A stretch of DNA of 64,000 bases. Origin: Turnera subulata (taxonomy: Eukaryota > Streptophyta > Magnoliopsida > Malpighiales > Passifloraceae). A program made the position numbers and the translations under genes. Positions within the stretch are counted from its first letter, which is position 1; the number at the start of each line of letters is the position of its first letter. Positions 47,400 through 58,999 of this stretch are shown in pieces. Where the stretch lies: contig JAKUCV010002775.1 in NCBI GenBank assembly GCA_028386065.3, positions 258,227 to 322,226 on the forward strand, given 5' to 3'. The notes below the pieces were generated by a model. It ran no database searches. It was given only the letters and a program-made list of their open reading frames with translations, and was not told the origin of the DNA.

Positions 47400-48584
47400 T
47401 TATGGAAATTTAAAATGAAACCATGCTTTGACAAAACAAAAGCCGAAACAAGACTTTGCCGCATTTGGGAACAAAAAGTACATCATGTAGGTCCAAAATT
47501 TGACCACTACCCAACCTAAGTTGGCAAGTGACCAAACGTTTAACTTCCAGTTTGGAGGTATTCCCAACACGAACCCACTTCGATCCACTGGGAATGCGAC
47601 GATAGTCCACAAATGATCCTCGATCATCGGTTATGTGGACTATGGCCCCTAAGTCTGCAATCCACATGACAGTTGATTCAGTCAAGAAAATAGAACTAGA
47701 AACTAAACTAGAATTGAAATTATTATGGAAAGGACTTACCTTCTTGGGTTGTGTGCACTTAGCAGCAAAATGCCCCCTTTGACCATAGTTATAACTCTTG
47801 AACTGGTTCTTGTTCTTTTTCTGCTGAGACCTAGAGTTCACTTTTTTCTCACCTGAAGGTTTCTTTTGATCCAACTTTTCTTTCTTTCATTCCTTGTTCT
47901 TATGACCCTTCTTACGGTTATTAGTTCCACCATTTTCAGCCACCAAGGCACTAGTTTGAGAAGCTTCTTTAAACGCCCCACGACGCTCCTCCTCTAGCTC
48001 AAGAAGATGAACAACATCATCAAAAATAGTAACATTGAAGTTATGGGTCAATTTGACTTTCATGTAGTCCCAAGAGTTTGGAAAGGATCGGATGACAACC
48101 TGAACCTTTTGTTCCTCAGTGAGTTGGTGATCCGCTTCACTTAAGTCACCGAACATGTTTGACATGTCCCTCAAATGTCGTTTCATTGCGCGATTGGGAT
48201 GTTTCTTATAGCTGTCAAACCTGGCTGTCAACTGCCTTAGTTTGGTCAAGGACACACCACCGAACTTTGTCTTGAGGACAACCCATATTTCTTTAGCACT
48301 AAGCATCCTATTATAGGTACACATCAAGTCATTCTCCATGCTACTCTACAAGGTGATGCGAGCGAGAGAGTTCTTCATCTTCCACGCAAGGTAGAGGTCT
48401 CTCTCTCCCATATGTTGGTTGTGGTCTTCTTTTCAGGCTCGATCATCTCGGTTTCTAGAGCATCGAGAACTTCTTGTTCCTTCAAAACATATTGGATTTT
48501 CATGCTCCACACTTCATAGTTGTCACCGTTGAGTTTTTTATTTTTATTTTACTCAGGGACGATACCCTTTATTGTAGTAGCCAT
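47400..48584 (-). pseudogene. Copia B gag, zinc knuckle and protease
   Basis: The ATG at 48582-48584 gives MATTIKGIVPE, then a TAA, then KLNGDNYEVWSMKIQYVLKE, the usual copia Gag start. The body (48339 to 47887) has EIWVVLKTKFGGVSLTKLRQ and VVIRSFPNSWDYMKVKLTHN. The zinc knuckle SYNYGQRGHFAAKC has both leading Cys changed to Tyr. The protease has WIADLGAIVHITDDRGSF (DSG to DLG) and SGSKWVRVGNTSKLEV. G-to-A changes explain both Cys losses. Confidence 0.88.
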
Positions 48585-50310
48585 CCTACACATCACAATG
48601 AATTATCCAGCTCGCACAATGATAACCAAGACAATAAATTCATGCAAGGCCCACAAAGGAATCAATGCTACATCATGCATACAAGAATATCATGCTTTAC
48701 ACTTAAATATAATAAACGGTTAACAATTTCGTCAACACAAAATCGAAAATCCATTAAAGTGCATCATCATCTATGCCTAGAAAAATAATTAACTATTAAA
48801 AATATTTAATAGTATAAAGCAACAACTCCCACTAAAATAAATACTAAATTTATTTAAAGTGAGAATTCAATAATTAGCTCATAATTATTTGAAACAATTG
48901 ATTGCATTCACTTTATTTAATACCCAACACATAGTCAGATTAAAATAAAAACGACAACCAAAAAAATTATTCTTTAATATGCATAATTACAAAGTCAACA
49001 AATAATTGATTTATGCAGTTTTTAAATTTTACACATAGTTAAATTTAACTAGAACCAACTAAAAACCCGAAAATGTTTAACTCAAAATAAACACTAAGTC
49101 TAAAAAACCACCAGGCCAAAATCTGAACACTAAGTCCAAGAGAAAATGGCCCGATTATCCAATCTGAAGAGCCAACAAACTAGGTCCTGCGAGCCAAACA
49201 AATTGGGCCAGACTCGCGGACCCAACAGCCTTTTCCAGTGAGCCAAAAACATCAGCCCAATGGACAGCCTCAGCCCGGATCAGCCCACACATTTGTGAAG
49301 CCTGAAGCATCATATCCTTCCCAGGGAGGGAGGATGCTCCTAGAGGCACGTCGTCCACCGCTAGAGAAGATGACTGCAGCCACCATGAAGGTTGCTGCGA
49401 CTACCACCATGAAGGTTGTTGCAACTGCCACCAACACCGGCGACAAACACCGGCACTGGAGACCAGAGCGGTAGCAGCAACCACGAAACTCGCCTCTCTA
49501 ACCGCTGCAACCCACAAAAATGTCCACATTCCCGGTGAGTCGCCTTCTTCAGATCGGTCTGTTCACCGCCACGCAGGAAACGACGACAAACGCTGCCCAT
49601 TCACACCTCTCCTCGCTGGATTTGCAGCATCGGGTAGTGGGAAACCACTCACATGGAGAGAAGCCTGCCGCCAGACGCGAAGATGCCCAGTTCAGGTGCG
49701 TGCACCGTGAGGCTTACCTCCGTTTCCTCATTCCTCGACCACTGCTGCAGAGTGGGACCAGTGGCCGCGACAACACATGCCGTCCCTTCTGCCTCCGTCG
49801 GCTACAGTAGATGCTTCCTGGGCAATCTGCCACCAACCCATGGTGGCTCTAGGTCAAAACTGAGTTATGGGTTTTCTAAGTTCAAGGTTCAGCCAACAAC
49901 ATCATACCCAAAAAAAAACACTGTTATAATACGTATTTTAGATTTAATTGATAGAACAAATCAAAACAACGTGCACAGTATTTTGTAATCAGTTTAAAAG
50001 GTATAAGCATGGCATGTGAAACAATATGTCGAATGGTAGAATAACATGCCATGTGGCATAAATTAGCATGACATATCACATAGATTTGCATGGCATGTCA
50101 CACAAATTAACATGGCATATCACATAGATTAGCATGACATATGAAATAAACGTGTCGCGTGTGGCATACCACATATATCAATTCACTGTTGTATAATGGA
50201 AAACCGTTTGTAACACGTGATATTACCACACAAGAAATATATACAGATGCTATCGCATGCCAACAAAACATCATAAAAACAGGAATTGGAACCTAATGCT
50301 CCGCTATCAA
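48585..50310 (-). other. Long leader of copia B with GC-rich block and minisatellite
   Basis: Between the PBS (CCTAATGCTCCGCTATCAA, 50292-50310) and gag lie 1.7 kb, much longer than usual for copia. About 48780-49080 is AT-rich. About 49140-49870 is GC-rich and includes a duplicated ACCATGAAGGTTG (about 49383-49430). Neither strand gives a recognisable protein. It may be captured sequence. Confidence 0.5.
50008..50165. repeat. Minisatellite in the copia B leader, about 23-bp units
   Basis: Units of the form CATGRCATRTCACAYARATT recur about six times (ATGCCATGTGGCATAAATTA, ATGACATATCACATAGATTT, ATGGCATGTCACACAAATTA and so on) with increasing decay at the edges. Confidence 0.7.
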
Positions 50311-50917
50311 TGTTGGAAAACAATCATCTTAACATATAAACATTCGAACAATTGAATAAAATAAAATTAGAAGACCTACCTCTAATATATGGATCTTAAG
50401 AAGAGTTGTTGTCTGACCCTTGAAGATTCTAGCAGCAAGTCTACTAAGATCCTTTCTGCTTCTACCAGTAGGTTGTTGGAATCAAATCATTAGGAAGAGA
50501 CCCACTGTTCATATCCTAAAACCCTCAATTTGTGTTTTGAGATTTTCTGTGTGTGTGGTTCCGTAGAGAGGATAAGACCTCAGATCAAAGTGTTTTCAGA
50601 TAACTGACTCACGTATATTTGTAGACTGTGTTTAGATATAAAGAGATGCATACTCCTCATTTACAAACTGAATAGAGATTGTGGTAGCTAAAAACTAGTA
50701 ACTGATATTCCCATATCTGAAAAAATTGTAACCTCATCATGATCGTTATACACAAAGTCATGTGCTGGACCAAAAGTCTATTATGGGTGCAACTTATGAC
50801 CAAAAAAACAAATAGATCTATTGAGGGAGTTTGGCTAAAAACATTGGATTTTGATGACCGAGACATTGAAAATATGCTCCAGTTATTTTTTAGTCTCGAT
50901 GAAACCATGTTCCAACA
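50311..50917 (-). repeat. Copia B 5' LTR
   Basis: 607 bases, starting TGTTGGAAAACAATC and ending CATGTTCCAACA, with an 8-bp terminal inverted repeat (TGTTGGAA/TTCCAACA). On the minus strand it is followed by TTGATAGCGGAGCATTAGG, a PBS-like tract related to the initiator-Met type. The second LTR was not found. Confidence 0.8.
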
Positions 50918-51716
50918 ATTGGGTCATACCGCTTCTACTTCTTTCTTCTTTTTTTACCGTCATCTTATGGGTGCAATTTCTTAAATTAACTTATAAAGGA
51001 AGGGGAGTGAAAAGACTAATTTATGCAAGTTGTATTATGTGGCAAGTCAACTAATAATATAACAAATCTAACAATGGTCTTCAACAAAATAGTTTTTCTA
51101 AATATTTTTTAATTTTAAGAAATTAACGTTAATTGATCAAATTTTCTAATTTTTTTAATTTTAATAAATTATCATTAATTGTTTATAATATTACTGTTGG
51201 GATTATGCAGCTCTATTATGAAAATTTCCATTTTTTTTCATTATATGGTTGGAATTAAGACACCTCATCTAAAATAATCCAACAATCTTTATTACATCTT
51301 GACTATATCCACTTTCTTATCCATATTTTTCCTTCTATTTACCCCTACTCGATAACCTCAAATAATTACATTAATACACAAATTTTTCATAACTGTGGAA
51401 CTTGTCTTGTGAGAAAAATAAAATAATATACTCTAACGTAAAGAGCGAGAGGGAAAAAAGAGGTAAAGAAAAGAAACATTTTGTTGGTACTCACGTTTTA
51501 GCCAATTAAAAAAAAAAAGCATTTGGCTGAAACCGTTAAATGCTATATATATATTAGCCAAAAGATATGTAGAAAACATAGGATAATCAACTTGTAGCTC
51601 CCATATCCTTCTGGAGTACACTACTAATTGCACTCGGGGGACAATCAATCACTATTAATTACAAAGGGGTTGACTGAGCTACAGTATTTGCTTCCCTTTC
51701 AACAAAATCAAATGAT
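50918..51716. other. AT-rich DNA, nothing recognised
   Basis: This lies between the copia B 5' LTR and a small LTR fragment. Homopolymer-rich, without coding motifs or clear repeats. It may be the pre-existing DNA into which copia B inserted. Confidence 0.4.
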
Positions 51717-51855
51717 GTCACGCCCCGTTATTACGTGACCGCCCAAGAACCCAATGTGCTCAAGAGGCTAACACAGGGCACCCAAAGGCCTACACCAATC
51801 AGCGCGCAGAAGTTAGCCCGACGGGCTGAAATGCCTAACGCACAGCAAAATTGTT
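51717..51855 (-). repeat. LTR-end fragment related to the LARD-like element
   Basis: On the minus strand it carries GGCCTTTGGGTGCC and ends GGGGCGTGACA. The LARD LTR ends with GGCCTTTGGGTGCC about 50 bases before GGCGTGACA. The intervening sequence differs, so it is a related family rather than a copy. It abuts the SIRE-like LTR. Confidence 0.45.
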
Positions 51856-52007
51856 AGCCTAAACATTTGTTAAGTGATTAATTAAGTAATTAATTAAGAC
51901 TAATCTTGTTTAGTATATTTCTAATGATTATTCAATAGTTATATTATTATTTTGATGATTAACAAATAGTATGGAAAGCCCTTGTGTGCTTTAAGCATTT
52001 GTAGAAA

Positions 52008-52032
52008 ATTTGGTTTCTAGCAGAAACCAAAT
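52008..52032. repeat. Perfect hairpin in the SIRE-like LTR
   Basis: ATTTGGTTTCT, AGC loop, AGAAACCAAAT. One of the dyads of the ATTTGGYT type scattered through this element. Confidence 0.75.
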
Positions 52033-52421
52033 ACCGTGAAGATTTGGCTTCAGCGTGGCTTTTCCGTCGAACCAAAATGTCGCTGTCTGGGCAGTTGAAG
52101 AAGTGGTCCCGAAACGTAGCTAACTTTTGTGGAATTAAAGCAACGGATTTACTTGGTCTCCAAGAGTCAACTAACGGCCAGAAAAGTGGTCCTCACACCC
52201 TCTTTCATGCCTCAACGAGCTAGTGGTCCTCACTTCCATTTTTGGGGATACTTTTTGAAGATTAAAAGAATAATTTATGCGTAAGTAATTACCAGTTCTG
52301 GTTCATCCAACAGACAAATGTTGACAGTTCTTAATTGAAGAAAGAAATCAACTTGTGTGCCACCTGGAAGCAATCTAGCCGTTGGAAGACACTCCTCCCC
52401 ATCCTTAGAATCTATAAATAG

Positions 52422-52434
52422 AGGATTGAAGCCT
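52422..52434 (+). promoter_or_regulatory. TATA box of the SIRE-like LTR promoter
   Basis: CTATAAATAGAGG in the middle of the LTR, followed about 30 bases on by AACAAATCAACC where transcription could begin. Typical plant TATA sequence; the start site is inferred. Confidence 0.55.
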
Positions 52435-52885
52435 CATAACAAATCAACCTAGCTATTCAAGAGATTCTAAGTTGAGAAAAAGAGCCTACCTTGTGAGATA
52501 TTCTTGTGCTTAATTTGTGTAACTTCTTGAGTGAGTCACTCTTGAATCTTTGCTTTGGGAAAGGTTATAATTAGCAGGAATAGGAGATAATCTTGTTGGG
52601 TAGACAAAGCTAGGTTCAGCTTTGGGTTAGGTTTAGCAAGTTCAGCCCGCAAAAACTTGTGTATCATAGTTTATTTGGCTCGCCTGTAAAAACCAAATTA
52701 GTGGATAGTTTAGAAATCCTAAAGGGGGGACCTTTAGGTAGTGGATGTACTCCTGAGTGGGGAACCATTATAAATTGCTTGTGTTCTTTACTTTTTGGCC
52801 TTCATTTTCGTCTTTACATTTAAGTTTNCCCCCCCCCCCCCCCCCCCCTCCCCCTCCTCCCTTTAACCTTTTATGGGCCAACAAT

Positions 52886-52897
52886 TGGTAGCGGAGC
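52886..52897 (+). promoter_or_regulatory. SIRE-like primer-binding site
   Basis: TGGTAGCGGAGC two bases after the LTR resembles the initiator-tRNA-Met PBS (TGGTATCAGAGC) with two differences. Confidence 0.65.
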
Positions 52898-52939
52898 TGC
52901 GTTCTCAATCTAGTGGATTAACCTCCAGAGAGAAAGATC

Positions 52940-54680
52940 ATGGCTTATGAAGGTACAAGTGTCAACAAAAGCTCCATATTTTGATGGAGTGAACTTTGAC
53001 TATTGGAAGTTTAGAATGAAAATCTTCCTTAAAGGGAAAGATCTTGAGATGTGGAATATTGTTCAGAGCCCCTGTGTCAGACCTCAAAGAGACATACAAT
53101 TCTGGTCTGAAGATAAGCTAAGGAGAGCTAAGCTTGATGCACAAGCCAAAAAATACTACTATGTGGTATAAGTGAAAGTGAGTTTCAAAGAGTTAGTTCT
53201 TGTGGTACAGCCTATGAAATTTGGAGGCTTCTTTGTGTCACACATGAAGGAACCAACCAAGTGAAAGAGTCTCGGGTCAACTACCTAATGAGGGACTATG
53301 AGCTCTTCGAAATGACTGCTGGAGAAAGTGTGCAAGAAATGGATACACGCTTCACCATTCTTTGCAATGGTTTAGCCCTACTTGGTAGGCCCGTCACTCT
53401 TAGAGATAAAGTGGCAAAGATCTTTAGATCTCTACCTAAGGAGTGGGAGCCAAAAGTCACAGTTGTAAAAGAAGCTCAGAATCTGAATACTCTCACTTAT
53501 GATGAGCTCATCGACAAGCTTATAGTTCATGGTTCTAAACTAGAACCAAAAGAACCAAAGACGAAAAATTTGACTCTTAAGGCGGACCAAGAGTCCAGTG
53601 ATGAGTATAATGATGCGGATATGGCACTAACCATCAGGAAATTTGTCAAATTTCTTCGAAAGAGAAGGCAAATGAAAGGAAAAGGTTTCCAAGGTGCCAT
53701 ATCAACTAAACAAAAGAAAGACTCACTGGTGTGTTTTGGCTGCAATCAACCAGGCCATATCAAGTCAGAATGTCCACATCAAAAAGCCAAATCTGATTTC
53801 TCAAGGAGCAAAGGGAAGAAAGCTATGTCAGCATAGGATGATTTGGATTCATCAAGTGACTCTGATTTTGATGAAGCAGTAAATCTATGCTTAATGGCTT
53901 GAGAAGATACTGAGGTAAATGATTCTCTTGATTACACTTTTGATGAACTTCAAGATGCATTTGAAGAATTGCATGATAAGTATGAGCAAGCACATAAGAA
54001 GAATATTTCATATTAGAAATTTATTGATCTGCTTGAATTTGATCATGCATCTCATAAAACTGCATATGAGACTCTTGAGCATGCACATACTGAAAGTTTG
54101 TCTATTTGTTAGTCATTAAAGAAGGAGAAACTTGCTGCTCAAAATGCATATAATGTCCTTGAGAAAAAGCTAGCTAGTAATTTGAGCAAGTGTGAAATGA
54201 TGATTTAAAAGAATGATGCTCTAAAGGCTGAAGTAGAGGATCTAAAATGTTCCTTAGAGAAGTTCACAAATGGAAGAGAAAGCCTGAATATGCTGCTAGG
54301 ACGACAAAGGCATTCACTTGATAAAAGTGGAATAGGCGCTACACATATGGTTTTTAATAAGCCAAATCTGCCAGTTAAATTTGTCAAGGCAGAATCTAGA
54401 TCACAATATAGACCTAGATATCTTGAACATCCTAGGCAGGGAGATCATGAGCACTCATATAGACCTGATATCACATGCTATTACTGTGGAAATGTTGGTC
54501 ATATGATCAGATCATGCTTTCATAGGAAAAGAAACAATTATTTTAAAAATATTTGGGTTCCGAAAGGAGCCAAATCTAACCCTGATGGACCTAAGTTAGT
54601 TTGGGTACCTAAAACTTTATCATTTGACCGGATCCAAGGGATGAATGGGTACTGGACAGTGGTTGTTCAAGATATATGAT
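52940..54680 (+). pseudogene. SIRE-like gag
   Basis: ATG at 52940 gives MAYEGTSVNK, then a one-base frameshift leads to APYFDGVNFDYWKFRMKIFL (family form PPYFDGTNFSYWKVRM). The body has MDTRFTILCNGLALLGRPVT and FRSLPKEWEPKVTVVKEAQN, then a first zinc knuckle CFGCNQPGHIKSEC (about 53731). A heptad-like Leu/Glu/Lys stretch (53850-54290) and a second knuckle CYYCGNVGHMIRSC (about 54477) follow. A coiled coil between two knuckles is typical of SIRE Gag. Six or more stops interrupt it. Confidence 0.88.
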
Positions 54681-55200
54681 AGGTGACCCATCAAAATTTA
54701 CATCCCTTCTCTCAAAACACTGAGGTAATGTCACATTTAGTGATAGCTCTAAAGGAAAAATCCTCAGTATTGGTAAGATTGGCACTAACCCAACTATTGA
54801 GCATGTGCTACTTGTTGATAATCTTAAGTACAACCTACTTAGTATTAGTTAGCTCTGTGACAAAGGATTCAGAGTTACTTTTGAATCATCTAGATGTCTT
54901 GTGAGTAGAGTTGATGATGAGAATGTATTATTTGTTGGAAAGAGGATTGGTAATCTATATTCTATATGTTTAAATGATGTTACTAATCCTGAGATCAAGT
55001 GCTTTAGTGCAAGAACAGACACTGCAACTCTATAGCACAGGAGGCTAGGGCATGCAAATCTTGAACTTATCTCAAATCTGTCAAAGAGAGATTTGGTCGA
55101 CGGTCTGTGAAAACTGAAGTTCGAGGCAGAAACCAAATGTCGTGCATTTCAGCTTGGTAAACAAATCAAAAGTTCTTTTAAGCCAAAACATGTGGTATCA
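54640..55200 (+). pseudogene. SIRE-like protease and pre-integrase region
   Basis: In the frame after the gag end comes LDSGCSRYMIGDPSKFTSLL (protease D-S-G intact), GKIGTNPTIEHVLLVDNLKY, NLLSIS-Q(TAG)-LCDKGFRV, and TATL-W(TAG)-HRRLGHANLELI. TAG stands where the family has Gln and Trp. The latter block belongs to the GAG-pre-integrase domain. Confidence 0.85.
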
Positions 55201-56260
55201 ACTTCTCGACCTCTTGAACTCTTACAAATTGATCTTTTTGGTCCTATGAGAACTGTGAGTCTTGGTGGTAAAAAGTATGCATTTGTATTAGTTGATGATT
55301 ATTCTAGATTCACATTGGTTTTATTCCTTTCATAAAAGGATCATGCATGTCAAGAATTTGGCTCATTAGTTAGGAAGCTGCAAAATTAAAAAGGGTATAA
55401 AATATCTAAAATCAGAAGTGATCATGTAGGAGAAATTGATAATTCCACCTTCAATCAATTTTGTGAGCAAAATGGCTTTGAACACACATTTTCGACTCCT
55501 AGAACACCTCAACAAAATGGAGTTGGGGGAAGAAAGAATCGAACCTTGCAAGAAATGGCTAGAACTATGCTTAATGAGTATAAGTTACCTGCCTACTTCT
55601 GGGCTAAGGGTGTGAACACAGCATGCTATGTCCTAAATAGAGTCTCTTTGCGTCCAATAATTGAAAAGACACCTTATGAGAATTGGCACGATAGAAAGCC
55701 AAATATTGCATACTTTCGCACATTTGGCTCCAGGTGTTACATCTTGAATACTAAAAATAATCTAGATAAGTTTCAAGCTAAGTCTGATGATGGTATATTC
55801 CTTGGTTATTTATTGAGTAGTAAAGCCTATAGGGTATATAACAAAAGAACCATGGTTGTTGAAGAGTCCATGCATGTGGTGTTTGATGAGATTAACTCGA
55901 ATGATTTTAGTAATGATATCCCTGAGAATCAGCCACAGGTCATTGATGAGACAAAAGATGAGCAACTTCTTGATCCAATTGCGGTTCAACAACATTTGGC
56001 TTCTCCCGAGCCAAATGTTCAGAATAATGATGTGCAGCCAAATTTTCTGGAATCTGGTTCAAACTCACAGCCGAGAAACTTAGATGTTCAAGCACCCAGA
56101 GGATATTCAACTGAGGCTATATTAGGTGATCCTAGAAGAGGAGTAACCACCAGATCCAGATTACAAAATATCAATATACATCTTGCCTTTTTGTCTCAAG
56201 TTGAGCCAAAAAATGTCAATGATGCTATACTTGATGAAAATTGGGTGATGACAATGTAAG
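55200..56260 (+). pseudogene. SIRE-like integrase
   Basis: Core motifs LLQIDLFGPMRTVSLGGKKY (first Asp intact), KIRSDHVGEIDN (second Asp intact) and TPQQNGVGGRKNRTLQEMAR. The family has NGVVERKNRT, so the catalytic Glu is Gly here and the enzyme would be inactive. From 55546 a 237-codon open frame covers AYFWAKGVNTACYVLNRVSL, PYENWHDRKPNIAYFRTFGS and the linker toward reverse transcriptase. It ends at TAA 56257, where Gln is expected (MTM-Q-EELNQFERN). Confidence 0.9.
55991..56019. repeat. Perfect 11-bp dyad in SIRE-like pol
   Basis: AACATTTGGCT, 7-base loop, AGCCAAATGTT. It sits in coding sequence (HLASPEPNV) at a codon phase different from the dyad at 55697-55729 in the same ORF. Confidence 0.75.
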
Positions 56261-57729
56261 AAGAGCTTAATCAGTTCGAGAGAAATAATGTGTGGGAGCT
56301 TGTTTCAAAGCCAGAAGACAATCCTGTCATTGGAACCAAATGGGTCTTTAGGAACAAGCTTGATGAATCAGGAACTGTGGTAAAGAACAAAGCCCGATTG
56401 GTTGCACAAGGATACAATCAAGAGGAAGGTATTGATTATGATGAGACCTTTGCTCCAGTAGCTAGACTTGAATCCATTCGCATGCTGCTTACTTTTGCAT
56501 CCTTTAAATCTTTCAAACTTTATCAATTGGATGTCAAGAGTGCTTTTCTAAATGGATATATCATGGAAGAAGTATATGTAGAACAACCTCCAAGGTTTGA
56601 AAACCATGAACATCCACAACATGTTTTTACATTGAAAAAGGCAATGTGTGGTCTCAAACAATCTCCTAGGGCTTGGTATGTTAGATTAAGCTCATATCTT
56701 ATCTCACAATGCTTTGCAAGAGAAAAAGTCGACTCAACTTCATTTATGTAATCTAACAAAGATGATATCAATATTGTGCAAATATATATTGATGACATTC
56801 TATTTGGTCCTACTAATGAATCTCTTTGTCAAGAGTTTGAAAAGCTTTTGCACAACGAATTTGAAATGACCATGATGGGGGAATTAAACTTCTTCCTGGG
56901 TTTTCAAGTCAAGCAACTCAATGGTGGGATTTTTCTTAATCAAGCAAAGTACACACGAGAGCTGCTGAAAAGATTTGGCTTGTCAGAAGCCAAAACTAGT
57001 CTGACACCAATGAGCACTAGTACCAAACTTGACAAGGATGAGAATGGTAAGGATGTTGATGTGAAATTATACAGAGGCATGATAGGTAGTCTTCTTTACC
57101 TTACAGCTACAAGACCAGACATTATGTATAGTGTTTGCATGTGTGCTAGATTTCAATCATGCCCAAAAGAATCTCATCTTAAAGCTATCAAGCGCATCTT
57201 CAAGTACTTAAAAGGAACATCATCTTTAGGCCTGTGGTACCCTAATGTGAACTTTTTTGAACTAACAAGCTACAGAGAAGCAGACTTTGCAGGGTGCACT
57301 CTTGATAGACAAAGCACAAGTGGTACTCGTCAATTACTTGGACAATCACTTGTATCTTTGTCAAGTAAAAAGCAAAATTCAGTTGCTACTTCCACAACTG
57401 AGGCTGAATATGTAACAGCTGGTGCATGTTGTGCATAAGTGCTATGGATGAAACAAACACTTGCTGATTATGGACTAACTTTCAAGTGTGTTCTTATCTT
57501 TTGTGACAGCTCAAGTGCCATAAACTTAACTAAGAATCGAGTGCAATATTCTCGAATTAAACAAATTGAAGTTAGACATCATTTTATTCGAGACCATGTG
57601 TTAAAGATGGATGTGACTATTGAGTTTGTGAGAACTGAAAATCAACTGGCAGACATCTTTACCAAACCATTGAAGGAAGATCAGTTTACCAAAATCAGAC
57701 TCGAACTTGGTATTTGCATTATATCGTAA
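56260..57729 (+). pseudogene. SIRE-like reverse transcriptase and RNase H
   Basis: NNVWELVSKPEDNPVIGTKW, FAPVARLESIRMLLTFASFK and YQLDVKSAFLNGYIMEEVYV lead to the catalytic IYIDDILFGPTNESL (DD intact) and GELNFFLGFQVKQLNGG. RNase H has LTATRPDIMYSVCMCARFQS, ADFAGCTLDRQSTSG, SSKKQNSVATSTTEAEYVTA, CDSSSAINLTKNRVQYSRIK and ENQLADIFTKPLKEDQF. Two stops (56749 after TSFM; 57436 TAA where the family has Gln in CCAQ-VLWMKQ) break three otherwise open frames. The final stop is at 57727. Confidence 0.93.
56974..56994. repeat. Perfect 8-bp dyad in SIRE-like RT
   Basis: TTTGGCTT, GTCAG loop, AAGCCAAA, encoding FGLSEAK. Confidence 0.7.
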
Positions 57730-58223
57730 GTATTCTGATTTGACTCCACATTTGGTTTTTATGTGTTCATGCATATCATAACATATTGCACACATATGCA
57801 CTTAAAATATATACAATTGTCACACTCTCACACCTGCACTAAGCATATGAGCATATGAGGACACATCGTGGCTGTCATCAAATCATCAAAGGCATCAAGG
57901 AGAAAGAGGTGCAGTATTTGGTTCATGGACGAGCCAAAACCTATTATCCAGTGGACAAAAGGCAGCGGTTAATGAAATGAAGAAAGAGAGTGCAAAGTTA
58001 ACTAGACAACATCTGAGACAACAGCTATATGTGGTGTCCCACATCTGTCAAAAAGGAAAAGGAATAACTGAAAAGCAAAGCGGTTCATTTATGGAAGATG
58101 GACAACTTCTCTCTCCTTAAAACCCGTGACTACTCTCTCTCTCCATAAGCCACTTCGTTTTCAACTTCCTTTTCAGTATTTCTCTAAAACACAAACACTT
58201 CAATCCCTAAAACACTTACCATT
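57730..58223 (+). other. Leader between SIRE-like pol and the extra ORF
   Basis: No coding motif. Contains a dyad TTTGGTTC...GAGCCAAA (57917-57938) and CT-rich tracts (58110-58145). A splice acceptor for a subgenomic mRNA could lie here but none is certain. Confidence 0.5.
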
Positions 58224-58973
58224 ATGAGAACCAACAAAGGGAAAAATCTAAAGGAGACACCTTCGAAACAAAAACCCCCGAAACCTCCAGCACCTCCAAA
58301 AGGAAGAACCAAGGTTGTTGCTGCACAACCAGTGTTCAAGAAGATCTCGACACCAGAGAAGAAAAAGGGCAAGGAGAAAGAAGAGAAAGTGAGCCCTGAT
58401 TTCACATCACCAGAAAGAGAAGCGGCTATTCAAATCGAGAAACTCAAACTTGGGACTCAAACCCAAGAAGCCATGACGCCTCCAGGAGAAGAATCCGATT
58501 CCAAGGTGCATGCATTCAACCCTGAAGAAACAACACCAGGAAACATCTTTGAAACTGGTATCTTAACCTCTAAACCTTTTAGTGTATGAGTTTTAACTTC
58601 TAGAGAGGTATATGTTACTGATAAGACTGCTGTAAGATTGATTGAAACACAATCTGATGCTAGGAATGTTGTTGATAGCACTGTTGTGAGTACTGAAAAG
58701 TCTCTAGATAAAGCTGATTGTGTTGGTGAGGGTTCTGGCTTGGCAAAAGCCAAATCTAACTGTGCTGTAGAGAAAATGGCTGATTCGAGTGATAAAGTTA
58801 GGACTTTAAAAGTTGATGAGGGATCTGGCTCATTAAAAGCCAAAACAAATCTGCTTGCTGCATTTGTGAGGTCACTTGTGCCTCCTCCAGGAAAAGAAGC
58901 AGAAGAATTCTATGAGGAGAAGATGAAGGAACTGGGTGGTGTCCTGGTTCACATGAAGAACATCGATGAAGAA

Positions 58974-58999
58974 GATTTGGCTGCAGAGCGAGCCAAATC
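58974..58999. repeat. Perfect 9-bp dyad in the SIRE-like extra ORF
   Basis: GATTTGGCT, 8-base loop, AGCCAAATC. Confidence 0.75.

Larger units (their letters stand above)
23480..50917 (-). mobile_element. Copia B, Ty1/copia retrotransposon split by two large insertions
   Basis: The minus-strand pieces fit one element: 5' LTR 50311-50917, leader 48585-50310, gag and protease 48584-47400, integrase 47300-46212, reverse transcriptase 36464-35551, and RNase H 24187-23480. Removing the LTR element 36470-46206 with one ATTAC copy restores a continuous linker (GNV followed by PQHHFEIDGVDD). Removing the CACTA at 24188-35550 joins RT to RNase H. The 3' LTR is missing or too decayed to see. Confidence 0.85.
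51868..52883 (+). repeat. SIRE-like 5' LTR
   Basis: 1016 bases from TGTTAAGTGATTAATTAAG to GGGCCAACA. About 52420-52440 contains CTATAAATAGAGG, a good TATA box. A perfect 11-bp hairpin lies at 52008-52032. At 52828 an N precedes about 20 C, followed by a pyrimidine-rich tract; the C run may be a sequencing artefact. The other LTR is not in the window. Confidence 0.8.

Noticed and set aside
49140..49870. Independent GC-rich host gene inside the copia B leader
   Set aside because: Frames on both strands are short and low-complexity, without a recognisable domain or splice pattern.
50008..50165. Regularly spaced repeats resembling a CRISPR array
   Set aside because: Units are contiguous, diverged and without unique spacers; the context is a plant retrotransposon leader.
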